Assembly: GCA_910585665.1 (NCBI GenBank)
Contig: CAJUFI010000001.1
Location: forward strand, 1 to 64,000
Direction: 5' to 3'
DNA from: an uncultured Acetatifactor sp.
GTDB taxonomy: Bacteria; Bacillota; Clostridia; Lachnospirales; Lachnospiraceae
DNA: 64,000 nt
Shown here: in pieces, positions 40,804-48,955 of the stretch
How positions within the stretch are numbered: position 1 is the stretch's first letter
How the letters are laid out: each line of letters opens with the position of its first letter
Position numbers and translations under genes: made by a program
Notes under the pieces: generated by a model
Databases searched by the model: none
Told to the model about the DNA's origin: nothing
Seen by the model: the letters and a program-made list of their open reading frames with translations, nothing else

Positions 40804-42528
40804 TTATTCTACTGACATGACGTAATAGTAGATGGGCTGTCCGCCGTACTGCAGCTCGATGTCACAGTCGGGATAGCGCTGCGCCATCTGGTTCCGGAAG
40901 GCTTCCGCCTCCTCGCCCTTCACATCGCTGCCGTAGTAAATGCTGATCAGCTCGCTCTCCTCCGTCACCATCTCCGCCACGGTATTCCCCGCCACCTGGC
41001 TGATGTCCGTGCCTACGGCCAAAATGCCGTCGTCGCCGATTCCCATGAAATCGCCCTTCTTGATCTCCTTGTCGTCGATGACGGTGTCCCGAACCGCGTA
41101 GGTCACCTGGCCGGTGCTGACATTGCCGATTTCGCTTATCATGTTGCCCTCGTTCTCGTCCACCGACAGCTCCGGCACGAAATTAATCACGGCGGTGATC
41201 CCCTGGGGAATCGTCTTGGTGGGGATGACGAACAGGTCTTTTTCCGTGGTCAGCTCAGCGGCCTGGTTCGCCGCCAGGATGATGTTCTTGTTGTTGGGCA
41301 GGATGAAGACAGTCTTGGCGTTGACTTTGTCCACAGCGTCCAGGATGTCCGCCGTGCTGGGGTTCATGGTCTGGCCGCCTTCGATGATATAGTCCACACC
41401 CAGGCTTCTGAAAATCTCGTTGATGCCCTCGCCCATGGAGACGGCGATGAATCCGAAGTCCTTGAGCGGCTCCTGTGCGGCCTTCACAGGCTCCTCTATG
41501 GCGGGCGGCTTCGAGGCGGCTTCCTGGGCGGCAGCCTTCACCTCGGCATTCCCCGACATCTTGAAGAGCTTCTCCTGATGCTCCAGACGCATATTGTCAA
41601 TCTTCAGGTTGGAGAGCGCGCCATACTTCAATGCCTTCTGGATAGCCAGACCAGGGTCATTGGTATGTACGTGCACCTTGACTACGTCATCGTCTGCCAC
41701 ACATACAATCGAATCGCCGATGGACTCCAGATAAGACTTGAAATCCATTTCCATCTTGATATTGAAGGCCTTGTTCAGCATGATGATGAATTCCGTGCAA
41801 TAGCCGAACTTAATCTCCATCTGCGCCTCGGCCTGCCGCTGGCTTTCCTTAGGGCTCATTTTTGCCTGCTGGCCGCCTATGGGCTGGACGGACAGGTCCA
41901 ACTCCTTGCCCAGGAAGGCGTCGAAGGCCCCTGAGAGCACCGCTATCAGCCCCTGGCCGCCGGAATCCACCACCCCTGCCTGCTTCAGAACAGGGAGCAT
42001 CTCCGGGGTCTGGCTCAGCACATACTCCGAGTGGCTGATCACCGTGGACAGGAAGCGCTCCATGTCGGTGCACCCCTCCTCCGCCAGCTCCTTCGCCTTC
42101 ACCGCGCCGCCTTTCGCCACGGTGAGGATGGTTCCCTCCTTGGGCTTCATGACAGCCTTGTAGGCAGTCTCCACGGCCTTCTCGAAAGCCTCCGCCAGCA
42201 CGGGAATCGTCAGTTCCTCCTCCTCATTGATCCTCCGGGTGAAGCCGCGGAACAGCTGGGACAGGATGACGCCGGAATTCCCTCTGGCGCCCCGCAGGGA
42301 ACCGCCGGAAATCGCCTTGCACAGGCCCTGCATATCTACGGCATCCCCCAGCTGTGACACTTCCCTGGCCGCGGACATGATTGTCATGGTCATATTAGTG
42401 CCCGTGTCGCCGTCAGGGACGGGGAATACATTCAGTTCATTTATCCATTCCTTTTTGCTCTCCAGGTTCTTTGCACCGGCCAGGAACATCCTGGAAAGCA
42501 TCCTGGCATCGATATGTTCTAAACTCAC
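40804..42528 (-). CDS. fakA: Fatty acid kinase catalytic protein FakA (YloV/DAK2)
   Basis: Phosphorylates FakB-bound fatty acids so exogenous fatty acids can enter lipid synthesis. It has 574 residues. The N-terminal DAK2 kinase domain (1-200) has NVFPVPDGDTGTNM, the metal/ATP site, and a GARGNSGVILSQLFRGF block. The middle and C-terminal DegV-like regions contain KAFNIKMEMDF and TAVINFVPEL. It lies 12 bases after yloU, in the conserved yloU-yloV order. DegV is nearby as a possible FakB partner. Confidence 0.92.
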   Translation of the reverse strand: MSLEHIDARMLSRMFLAGAKNLESKKEWINELNVFPVPDGDTGTNMTMTIMSAAREVSQLGDAVDMQGLCKAISGGSLRGARGNSGVILSQLFRGFTRRINEEEELTIPVLAEAFEKAVETAYKAVMKPKEGTILTVAKGGAVKAKELAEEGCTDMERFLSTVISHSEYVLSQTPEMLPVLKQAGVVDSGGQGLIAVLSGAFDAFLGKELDLSVQPIGGQQAKMSPKESQRQAEAQMEIKFGYCTEFIIMLNKAFNIKMEMDFKSYLESIGDSIVCVADDDVVKVHVHTNDPGLAIQKALKYGALSNLKIDNMRLEHQEKLFKMSGNAEVKAAAQEAASKPPAIEEPVKAAQEPLKDFGFIAVSMGEGINEIFRSLGVDYIIEGGQTMNPSTADILDAVDKVNAKTVFILPNNKNIILAANQAAELTTEKDLFVIPTKTIPQGITAVINFVPELSVDENEGNMISEIGNVSTGQVTYAVRDTVIDDKEIKKGDFMGIGDDGILAVGTDISQVAGNTVAEMVTEESELISIYYGSDVKGEEAEAFRNQMAQRYPDCDIELQYGGQPIYYYVMSVE

Positions 42529-42540
42529 GCTCGCTCCTCC

Positions 42541-42885
42541 TTAATCAATCACTCTGACGCCGTCCACGTAGATATTGATCTTCCCGATTTCGATTCCCGT
42601 GAACTCTTCCACCTTGTATTTCACATTGCTGATCAGGTTATCGGCTACAGCCAGTATGCTGACGCCGTACGCAACGATGACATGAAAGTCAAGAGTCAGC
42701 TTGTTTTGATTAAGAGTCACGCTGATGCCTCTGGTGATGCTGTCTTTCTTCAGGAGCTTTACCAGTCCGTCCTTGACGCTGACGCCAGCCATGCCCACGA
42801 TGCCGAAGCATTCCACGGCCACGCTTCCGGCGTACTGGGCGATCACTTCATTATGGACGACAATCTTTCCCATATGGGTATTCAT
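42541..42885 (-). CDS. yloU: Asp23/Gls24-family envelope-stress protein (YloU)
   Basis: A 114-residue Asp23-family protein. The GKIVVHNEVIAQYAGSVAVECFGIVGMA segment is the family N-terminus, and VTLNQNKLTLDFHVIVAYGV plus a VKYKVEEFTGIEIGKINIYVDGV end complete it. It is usually encoded just before yloV (fakA); its role may lie in lipid or envelope homeostasis. The start at 42885 has AAAGGA seven bases upstream. It is divergent from rpmB across 296 bases, as in other Firmicutes. Confidence 0.92.
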   Translation of the reverse strand: MNTHMGKIVVHNEVIAQYAGSVAVECFGIVGMAGVSVKDGLVKLLKKDSITRGISVTLNQNKLTLDFHVIVAYGVSILAVADNLISNVKYKVEEFTGIEIGKINIYVDGVRVID

Positions 42886-43054
42886 AGAAGATCCTTTCAT
42901 ACTACCCCATCCTTTCTCATCTCGATTTCTCGTCTTGATACAGCCATCCGCCCACAGGCAGACTTTTGCCCTGTGCAGACATATCTCTGTTATTTTAACA
43001 GTTTTCCCATAAAAAGGGAATAATAAATATTAAATTAAAAAAAGTTTTTTTTAC

Positions 43055-43083
43055 TTGCTTTTTCCATATATTTCTGGTAATAT
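43055..43083 (+). promoter_or_regulatory. Promoter of rpmB
   Basis: TTGCTT (43055-43060), 17-base spacer, TAATAT (43078-43083), in a strongly AT-rich region about 100 bases before the L28 start. The rest of 42886-43054 holds the upstream region of yloU; I saw no further element there. Confidence 0.6.
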
Positions 43084-43181
43084 ATCAATGTTGTGTATAA
43101 TAGGAAATACGGCTGACGGATTTTCTGTTGCCACAATAAAATACAAGCGTAGGGACACGCAGGTGCTGAGGAGGTGGCAAA

Positions 43182-43367
43182 ATGGCTAAGTGTGATATTT
43201 GCGGCAAGGGCGTCCTTTTTGGTAACAATGTAAGCCATTCCAATAGAAAGACCAATACAATGTGGAAAGCTAATGTCAAGAGAGTGAAATGCAAGGTAAA
43301 CGGTGGTTCTAAGAGAATGCATGTCTGCACCCGCTGCCTGAGATCTGGCAACGTGGAGAGGGCATAA
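43182..43367 (+). CDS. rpmB: 50S ribosomal protein L28
   Basis: A 61-residue ribosomal protein. MAKCDICGKGVLFGNNVSHS is the standard L28 N-terminus, with two CxxC pairs (CDIC at 4-7 and CTRC at 49-52) forming the zinc-ribbon form. NTMWKANVKRVKCKV and MHVCTRCLRSG follow. GAGGAGGT lies just before the ATG. It is monocistronic with its own promoter and terminator. Confidence 0.97.
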   Translation: MAKCDICGKGVLFGNNVSHSNRKTNTMWKANVKRVKCKVNGGSKRMHVCTRCLRSGNVERA

Positions 43368-43425
43368 CCGGCGGTGACGGCCTGTCCTCCAGGAGGACAT
43401 GAGATTTTGATAACGATCGCGATTG

Positions 43426-43456
43426 AAAAGAGCAGAGAATTTTGGCTGCTCTTTTT
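43426..43456 (+). terminator. Rho-independent terminator of rpmB
   Basis: AAAAGAGCAG (43426-43435) pairs perfectly with CTGCTCTTTT (43446-43455), and the stem runs into a T5 tract. It lies 58 bases after the L28 stop. Because the A-side mirrors the T-side it could also work in reverse. Confidence 0.85.
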
Positions 43457-43494
43457 GACGTTGACCATTTCCGCCGATTCAGACAGCCCCAAAT

Positions 43495-43528
43495 TTTCCG
43501 GGGCAGCTAAGAACCTCTGCCCCGGAAA
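43495..43528 (-). terminator. Stem-loop after the small membrane protein gene
   Basis: TTTCCGGGGCAG (43495-43506) pairs perfectly over 12 bases with 43517-43528, with a 10-base loop. On the minus strand it lies 45 bases after the 46-aa ORF stop, and the stem ends in AAA followed by ATTT rather than a T-run. It is a very stable stem, probably a terminator of modest strength. Confidence 0.55.
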
Positions 43529-43573
43529 CTCTCCGCAAGAATAATCTCCCGCACCGGGAACTCTCTTCCGCTC

Positions 43574-43714
43574 TCAGTCGCCGCAGATGCAATGATATCC
43601 TAAAAACAGCAATAAAGCGATGATGACCATGCCGATCAGCCGATTGTGGGCAATCAGCATGATCAGCATGCCGATTGCAATGAGAAAAGAGACCAGTCCT
43701 ATAATCTTCTTCAT
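43574..43714 (-). CDS. Small membrane protein, 46 aa
   Basis: ATG at 43712-43714, TGA at 43574-43576, 46 codons. GGAGG lies five bases before the ATG. The peptide is almost entirely hydrophobic: one helix at residues 4-21, an AHNR turn, a second helix at 26-40, and a short CIC end. I do not recognise a family. It stands alone, 93 bases after gerW, with a strong stem-loop downstream, all of which supports a real gene. Confidence 0.65.
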   Translation of the reverse strand: MKKIIGLVSFLIAIGMLIMLIAHNRLIGMVIIALLLFLGYHCICGD

Positions 43715-43738
43715 GATGCCTCCGGACTTTCGGTATCA

Positions 43739-43764
43739 CACGCTTCCACCTGTCAGGAAGCGTG
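43739..43764. terminator. Stem-loop downstream of gerW
   Basis: CACGCTTCC (43739-43747) pairs perfectly with GGAAGCGTG (43756-43764), with an 8-base loop, between the gerW stop (43808) and the small membrane gene. A second short stem GTGAAA/TTTCAC overlaps at 43762-43776. No minus-strand T-run follows, so function as a terminator is uncertain. Confidence 0.45.
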
Positions 43765-43807
43765 AAATCTTTTCACATTAGTATATGCGGCTTTCCCGGC
43801 GGAAATG

Positions 43808-44245
43808 TCAGTCTTCGGCCTCCTCTTCCGGGAACGCGATGTCCACCACCTCAGCGTCGGTGATATCCTCCTCCCCCTCAGGAGTCTGCTCTTCCTTCTT
43901 CTTCGGCTTGGTGAATTTGTCCACCAGATCCGGAATCATGTCCAGTACCTTCGTGACGGCATCCTGGTTCTTGATGTTCACCAGCTTGACGGCATTGTCC
44001 TTGATGACCAGGACGGCGCTGGGGGTCATCTTCCCGCCCATGCCGCCTGCGCCGGACGTGGAATTCTTCTGGCCGTTGCTGCCGGAACCGGCGCCTACGC
44101 CAAAGCTCACGTCCACCAGGGGCAGAATGATGGTGTCCCCGATCTTTGTGGCGTCGCCCACCACGGTCTTGGTGGACAGCACCGTGTCCATTCCTCTCAA
44201 CAGAGACTCTACGACTCCCTGAAATTGGTTTTCTTTCTCCGCCAT
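43808..44245 (-). CDS. gerW: GerW-family sporulation protein (YtfJ)
   Basis: A 145-residue spore protein required in Bacillus for germination in response to some germinants. Residues 1-105 form the conserved domain: LLRGMDTVLSTKTVVGDATKIGDTIILPLVDVSFGVG, a Gly/Ser-rich loop near 55-70, then TPSAVLVIKDNAVKLVNI. The acidic tail (EEDITDAEVV) is variable. GGAGGAG lies upstream of the ATG at 44245. The DUF2953 gene directly upstream is the usual partner (ytfI-ytfJ). This gene is good evidence for a spore-forming host. Confidence 0.93.
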   Translation of the reverse strand: MAEKENQFQGVVESLLRGMDTVLSTKTVVGDATKIGDTIILPLVDVSFGVGAGSGSNGQKNSTSGAGGMGGKMTPSAVLVIKDNAVKLVNIKNQDAVTKVLDMIPDLVDKFTKPKKKEEQTPEGEEDITDAEVVDIAFPEEEAED

Positions 44246-44266
44246 GTTCTCCTCCATTCCCGAGCT

Positions 44267-45307
44267 TTACGCGGAAGCCTTCCTCTGCGCTGCCCTCAGT
44301 CCCCTGAGGAACACGCGCAGCTTCCGGTCAAAGAGCAGCTTCAGGCCGTTCACCGCCAGCACCCACACCGTGACCCTGCCCGCCGCCTCAAACTCGCCCT
44401 CGAATATCCGTCGCTCAAAATCCGGCGTCACCCAGAAGCCTGCGCCCAAAGCAGATGCCAGCACACAGTACCCTCCATATAGGTATCCCGTGGTATCCGG
44501 GGAGCCAGTGCCGAACACCAGTTCTATCCGGACATGCTTCGGGCCTGCGCTTTTCATGACCTTCACGGCCCTCTGCATGGCATGGGCAGCCAGCTGCTTT
44601 GTGTTCTCCTCCTGCAAAAGCTCTATATAGTATGATATATTCTTCCAAATCTTTTTTATTTTATCATAGATGCTGCAAATTGTGTACTTTATCTTCTGTA
44701 TTTTTTTGGAAAACTTTTCTGTGCTTTCCTGCGGCTCTCTGTCGAAGCTGCCGGAGGCCGCCCCTTCTCCCGCCCTTTCTTCGGGCCGATCGGCCGGGCC
44801 GTCGGCCGGATCCGCGCCGCTTGGCAGATCAGCCCTTTCAGGAGGCGCCGCCCGCTCAGGCAGGGCCGCCGGGCCGCTGCCGGGCCGCTTCCCATCGGAG
44901 GCCTTTCTATCGGAACGCTTCCCGTCAGAGCGCTTTCCTCCGGAGTCCATCTTTCCGGATTTCTTTTTTCCGGATTTCTTTTTCTTCCCTCTGCGCTTCC
45001 GTCCGCCGTCCCCCTCCTGGGGATCCGGCGGAATCCTGCTGTCGAAGAGGGCGAACCACAATGCCTTCACTGTCAGCCGCCCCGGCTCCGGATACCCGAA
45101 GCGCACCCGGAACAGGCCGAAGAGCCAGTTCACCTTCACCGCCAGCCTGATTCCCGACGCGTCCTTGCTCCCGCTGACGCGATAGGTGAACGGAAAGAAC
45201 AGGAACACCAGGAAGCCCGCCAGGGACAGCGCAAGGATCGCCAGAAGGACCGCGCCCACTATGGAGAGGACTTTCATTGGAATCGTTGCCCATAACACGC
45301 CTAACAT
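44267..45307 (-). CDS. DUF2953 membrane protein (YtfI-like)
   Basis: A 346-residue protein. One or two N-terminal membrane helices (about 10-36) are followed by a strand-rich piece (YRVSGSKDASGIRLAVKVNWLFGLFRVRFGYP). The long low-complexity insert (about 100-195) is rich in Lys, Gly, Ser and then Pro/Ala/Glu, with short GKRSD-type repeats. The C-terminal domain contains VFGTGSPDTTGYLYGGYCVLAS, the DUF2953 signature. It is the usual neighbour of gerW and probably acts in sporulation. The start at 45307 has GGAG eight bases upstream and overlaps the previous gene by seven bases. Confidence 0.78.
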   Translation of the reverse strand: MLGVLWATIPMKVLSIVGAVLLAILALSLAGFLVFLFFPFTYRVSGSKDASGIRLAVKVNWLFGLFRVRFGYPEPGRLTVKALWFALFDSRIPPDPQEGDGGRKRRGKKKKSGKKKSGKMDSGGKRSDGKRSDRKASDGKRPGSGPAALPERAAPPERADLPSGADPADGPADRPEERAGEGAASGSFDREPQESTEKFSKKIQKIKYTICSIYDKIKKIWKNISYYIELLQEENTKQLAAHAMQRAVKVMKSAGPKHVRIELVFGTGSPDTTGYLYGGYCVLASALGAGFWVTPDFERRIFEGEFEAAGRVTVWVLAVNGLKLLFDRKLRVFLRGLRAAQRKASA

Positions 45308-45624
45308 CGCAGATACTCCTTTAACGCGCAGTCGCCCCTGTCCCGGAGGCAATCCGTCACCATTCGCTCCACCAGCTGCAGCGCCTCCTCCCGGCTCCCG
45401 GCAATCCCCACCACGAAGGGCGGATATTTCCGATAGTAAGACTGGCACAGCTGCCTGGCCTCATAGATGTCCAGCTGGTCCGAGGCGTTGCGGGAAATGG
45501 AAATCAGAAAGACACCGGAAAAACCAGGTCGTCTTTCCAGCTTTTTCTTTATTCTGTCCAGTTTTTCCTTCCGGATGCTTCCACCCAGATATAATTTCGG
45601 ATGATACATGATACCGAGAGCCAT
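45301..45624 (-). CDS. Conserved hypothetical protein, 107 aa
   Basis: I do not recognise a named family. It has no membrane segment. Residues 1-25 (LGIMYHPKLYLGGSIRKEKLDRIKKKL) and a strand-helix VFLISISRNASDQLDIYEA suggest a small alpha/beta domain; the end has paired Cys. AAAGGGAAT precedes the ATG. It ends overlapping the DUF2953 start, so translation of the two may be coupled; it may belong to the gerW group. Confidence 0.65.
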   Translation of the reverse strand: MALGIMYHPKLYLGGSIRKEKLDRIKKKLERRPGFSGVFLISISRNASDQLDIYEARQLCQSYYRKYPPFVVGIAGSREEALQLVERMVTDCLRDRGDCALKEYLRC

Positions 45625-45643
45625 GCGCGGATTCCCTTTAGCT

Positions 45644-46096
45644 TCAATAATACTTCTTGCTGCCCCATAAATTGCTTTTCTTCAGTTCCAGATATTCATC
45701 ATAAGCTTTTTCCAGAATCTGTTTCTCATTCGCGAATTTCAGCAAATGGTATGCCTCATGGTACTTGTAATAGCCTGAATCCAAAAAGAACTCTTCTTTT
45801 TGTGGTTTGCTGTAATAACTGTCTGCCATCATCAGATACCAGTGGACTTCCTTTTCCACGATATCTTCGGGAACGTTGAAGGTGTACTCGCTTTTCCCGA
45901 TATATTTAATGATGGTAGCTTTCGCTCCAGATTCCTCCAGCACTTCCCGCAGGGCCGTGTCCTTGTACTCCTCCCCCTGCTCCACCGTGCCTTTCGGCAA
46001 AACCCAGCCCTCGTACTTGTTCTTGTAATTCTTGTACAGAAGAAGGATTTTTCCACGAAAAATTACCACACCACCACAGCTTGTTGCTTCCAGCAT
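45644..46096 (-). CDS. NUDIX hydrolase
   Basis: A 150-residue NUDIX enzyme that hydrolyses a nucleoside diphosphate linked to X. The NUDIX box (GX5EX7REUXEEXGU) is complete in GTVEQGEEYKDTALREVLEESGA (about residues 35-57). The start CGGVVIFRGKILLLYKN and WVLPKGTVE strands are typical of diadenosine-polyphosphate-like members. The substrate cannot be read from the sequence. The start at 46096 has AGGAGG upstream. Confidence 0.92.
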   Translation of the reverse strand: MLEATSCGGVVIFRGKILLLYKNYKNKYEGWVLPKGTVEQGEEYKDTALREVLEESGAKATIIKYIGKSEYTFNVPEDIVEKEVHWYLMMADSYYSKPQKEEFFLDSGYYKYHEAYHLLKFANEKQILEKAYDEYLELKKSNLWGSKKYY

Positions 46097-46172
46097 TGCA
46101 ATCCCTCCTGATTGGTGTGCCACTTACTTGACTAAAAATAAGTATAGTCCAATCTCTCCAGAAGTGCAATAC

Positions 46173-47642
46173 TTATTTTTCGCGGCTGAAATACGCGTCG
46201 AAGATCCGCCTGGCGATAGGGACGGCGTAATCTCCGCCGCTTCCCGCACCCTCCACGATGATCGTGACGCAGATTTCCGGGTCCTGCGCAGGCGCGAACC
46301 CGGTGAACCAGGCATGGCTGTCCCCCTGGTCGTTGTACTCCGCGGATCCCGTCTTTCCTGCGGCGGTATAGCTTAAGCCGGATAGCTTTTTGGCTGTCCC
46401 GCCCTCCACCACGGCGGTCATCAGCTCCCGCAGCTCGGCCGCCTCCTCCTCGGTCATCAGGGGGCCGTAGCTGGAGGGCTGATAGGACTTGATCACTCTT
46501 CCGGCATCGTTCTCCACCCGGTCGATGACATATGGCTTCATGAGCACGCCGCCGTACGCGATGGCGCTGGTGATCATGTTCAGGTGAATGGGCGTCATCT
46601 GTGTCCGCCCCTGACCGATGGAGGTCTGCATGACCTCGCTTACGGACTGGCCACCGGTGGGGATTGCGCTGCTTTCCTTATAGGAGAGCGTCAGGGGAAG
46701 GGGCTGGTTGAACAGCAGGTCGTCCAGGATCTCCCCGAAAGTCTCCTTGCTCAGGCTGGTGCCGATGTTCGCGAAGGAGCAGTTGCAGGACTTGGCAAAG
46801 GAGCTCACGAAATCCACCTGGCCGTGGTTGGTGCCATGATAACATTTGATGCGGCTCTCCCCGGACCGGAAGGAACCGGTGCACTGGAAGGAATAGCTGT
46901 CGTAGGTGTCCGGGTTCTCCCGGATATAGCCCAGGGCCGTGACGATCTTGAAAGTGGAGCCCGGGGGATACTGCCCATGGGTGGCCCGGTTCAGCAGCAC
47001 GGAGCTGTTCTCGTCGGCGATGATGGAATCCCATGCGGACGCGATCTGATTGGGATCGAAGTTCGGGTGGGACACCATGGCCAATATCTTCCCTGTGGAA
47101 ACTTGCGTCACCACGATGGCCCCTTTGTAGATGCCCAGCTGTTCGTCCGCTGTCTTCTGCAGCGCCACGTCCAGGGTGGTATAGACGCTGTCCCCGGGAT
47201 TCTTCAGGCCTGCCACATCGTTGGCTGCCTTGTTGCTCAGGGAGGTGCTGGTATTGATCAGGTAGTAGTTGGCCAGGGACTCTATGCCGGTGCGGCCTTT
47301 CGTGGCGTATCCCACGATGTGGGAGAACAGATTTGCGTAAGGGTACACCCGGGTCTCCCCCTGGTGGCCGTCCAGCGCCGTCTGGGCCAGGACATCCCCG
47401 TCGGCGGAGTAGATGGTGCCGCGGTAGTTCCTGGAAAGCAGGATGGCCTGCCTGGAATTGTAGCTGTTGTTGAGCATCTCCTGTTCGCTGGTGGCGGTGA
47501 AATACCCCAGATATCCGATCAATACCGCGAACAGCAGGCCGAATAAGCAGCTGGTCACGATGATCTCAGGACGGTTGAGAGGGTGCTTTTTCTTCGCATT
47601 GGGTTTTTTCTTCCGTTGGGTGCTGTCTTTTTTATCTGGCAC
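46173..47642 (-). CDS. Penicillin-binding transpeptidase (PbpA/FtsI-like)
   Basis: A class B PBP that crosslinks peptidoglycan. It has 489 residues: a Lys-rich cytoplasmic tail (1-20), one membrane helix (about 28-50), a short N-terminal region without the large PBP dimerisation domain, and a transpeptidase domain (from about 165). Active-site motifs are STFK (SxxK), SCN (SxN) and KTGSAEY (KTG). It overlaps the 3' end of the upstream SEDS gene by 11 bases. Small class B PBPs paired with RodA/FtsW-type SEDS proteins resemble the PbpA-RodA pair of actinobacteria. It probably acts in elongation or sporulation wall synthesis. Confidence 0.92.
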   Translation of the reverse strand: MPDKKDSTQRKKKPNAKKKHPLNRPEIIVTSCLFGLLFAVLIGYLGYFTATSEQEMLNNSYNSRQAILLSRNYRGTIYSADGDVLAQTALDGHQGETRVYPYANLFSHIVGYATKGRTGIESLANYYLINTSTSLSNKAANDVAGLKNPGDSVYTTLDVALQKTADEQLGIYKGAIVVTQVSTGKILAMVSHPNFDPNQIASAWDSIIADENSSVLLNRATHGQYPPGSTFKIVTALGYIRENPDTYDSYSFQCTGSFRSGESRIKCYHGTNHGQVDFVSSFAKSCNCSFANIGTSLSKETFGEILDDLLFNQPLPLTLSYKESSAIPTGGQSVSEVMQTSIGQGRTQMTPIHLNMITSAIAYGGVLMKPYVIDRVENDAGRVIKSYQPSSYGPLMTEEEAAELRELMTAVVEGGTAKKLSGLSYTAAGKTGSAEYNDQGDSHAWFTGFAPAQDPEICVTIIVEGAGSGGDYAVPIARRIFDAYFSREK

Positions 47643-48951
47643 TGTGCTTCTCTCCTTCCTGCTGCATCCTGATATAGATACCCTGAATCAGGAAAAACAT
47701 GATCATGGTGGTCATCACGGAGCTGCCTCCGTAGCTGACGAAGGGCAGCGTCACCCCCGTCAGGGGAATCAGCTTGGTCCCGCCGCCTACGGTCAGGAAT
47801 ATCTGGAATATGTACATGATGCCGATTCCGTATACGATCAGCTGGTAAAATCGGTCTCTGATCCGCGCCGCCATCTTCATCATCTCCAGGAAGCAGGACA
47901 GGGTCACGAGGATCACGCAGATGCCGAACGCCACCCCCAGCTCTTCGCACACCGACGAAAAGATGAAGTCCTTCTCCACGAAGGGGATCGCGCCGGGGTT
48001 GCCCTTGGACAGGCCCATGCCGAACCAGCTGCCGCTGCCGATGGCGAAGAGGGACTGGGTGATGGAGAATCCCTCGTTGTCAATGTAAGCCCAGGGATCC
48101 AGCCATGTGATGACACGGTTCCTCACATGGGCAAACAGATTGTACGCCCCCCAGGCCGCGCCGCTTCCCCCCAGCGCCCCGGCACAGAGGTACAGGTAAT
48201 TCCTGGTGGCGGCGAACACCACGAACACATAGCCCACGAAAAATATCAGCGCGCTCCCCAGGTCCTTCGACAGCACCAGGATCACCACATGGGCCCCGGC
48301 CACAGCCGCCGTGACGGCTACTCTGGGGAAGGAGGTATCGTCCCACAGGGCCGCCGCCAGGAAGAAAAGGAAGAGGATTTTCACGAATTCCGATGGCTGG
48401 AAGGTCACGCCGCCGATGGTAAAGGAAATCTCTGCCCCGTAGGTGACTTCACTGTATATCAGCACGGCACCCAGCATCACGATGCCCAGGATGCCGTAGG
48501 CCCACGTCAGCTTCTTCAGGAAGCGTATCCGGGACAGCGCCCAGGGGATGAACAGGGACACCGCCAGGGACAGCAGCATGATGATATACTGCCGGACCGC
48601 CCTGCCGAAGGACAGCCGGGATATGACGCACAGCCCGACCCCAGACAGCATGCACATATTGTTCAGCAGCAGGCGGTTGGCCTTGTCATATATGGCGGGC
48701 ACCATGACAGCCATGGCCAGCAGGAGCACCTGTACGAACGCGTAGAAGAACACATATTCCAGGTCCCCGTTCACGAGCGCCAGGTCCGCGAACAGGAACA
48801 GCTGGATCATGAACAGGAAGACGGCCTGGAAGGCGTAGATGGCGACCTTCTTCCCCCATTTGTCGAACAGGCAGGCGAAGCTGCACAGGGTATAGATTGC
48901 CATGAGCGCCGGTATGATGAATTTTGATAGCTCTGTAACATATTCCCGCAT
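47632..48951 (-). CDS. SEDS-family peptidoglycan polymerase (FtsW/RodA)
   Basis: A 439-residue integral membrane protein with about twelve helices. SEDS motifs are FTIGGVTFQPSEFVKI, DLGSALIFF, GSGSWFGMGLSKGN, and the C-terminal PLTGVTLPFVSYGGSS. SEDS proteins are glycosyltransferases that polymerise lipid II together with a partner class B PBP, here encoded immediately downstream. The start at 48951 is preferred; an ATG nine codons earlier is possible. The U32 peptidase gene upstream ends just before the start. Confidence 0.93.
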   Translation of the reverse strand: MREYVTELSKFIIPALMAIYTLCSFACLFDKWGKKVAIYAFQAVFLFMIQLFLFADLALVNGDLEYVFFYAFVQVLLLAMAVMVPAIYDKANRLLLNNMCMLSGVGLCVISRLSFGRAVRQYIIMLLSLAVSLFIPWALSRIRFLKKLTWAYGILGIVMLGAVLIYSEVTYGAEISFTIGGVTFQPSEFVKILFLFFLAAALWDDTSFPRVAVTAAVAGAHVVILVLSKDLGSALIFFVGYVFVVFAATRNYLYLCAGALGGSGAAWGAYNLFAHVRNRVITWLDPWAYIDNEGFSITQSLFAIGSGSWFGMGLSKGNPGAIPFVEKDFIFSSVCEELGVAFGICVILVTLSCFLEMMKMAARIRDRFYQLIVYGIGIMYIFQIFLTVGGGTKLIPLTGVTLPFVSYGGSSVMTTMIMFFLIQGIYIRMQQEGEKHSAR

Positions 48952-48955
48952 GGCT

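Noticed and set aside
47467..48927. Open frame of 486 codons opposite the SEDS gene
   Set aside because: The antisense product is a His/Gln/Gly-rich shadow; the SEDS motifs on the other strand are unmistakable.
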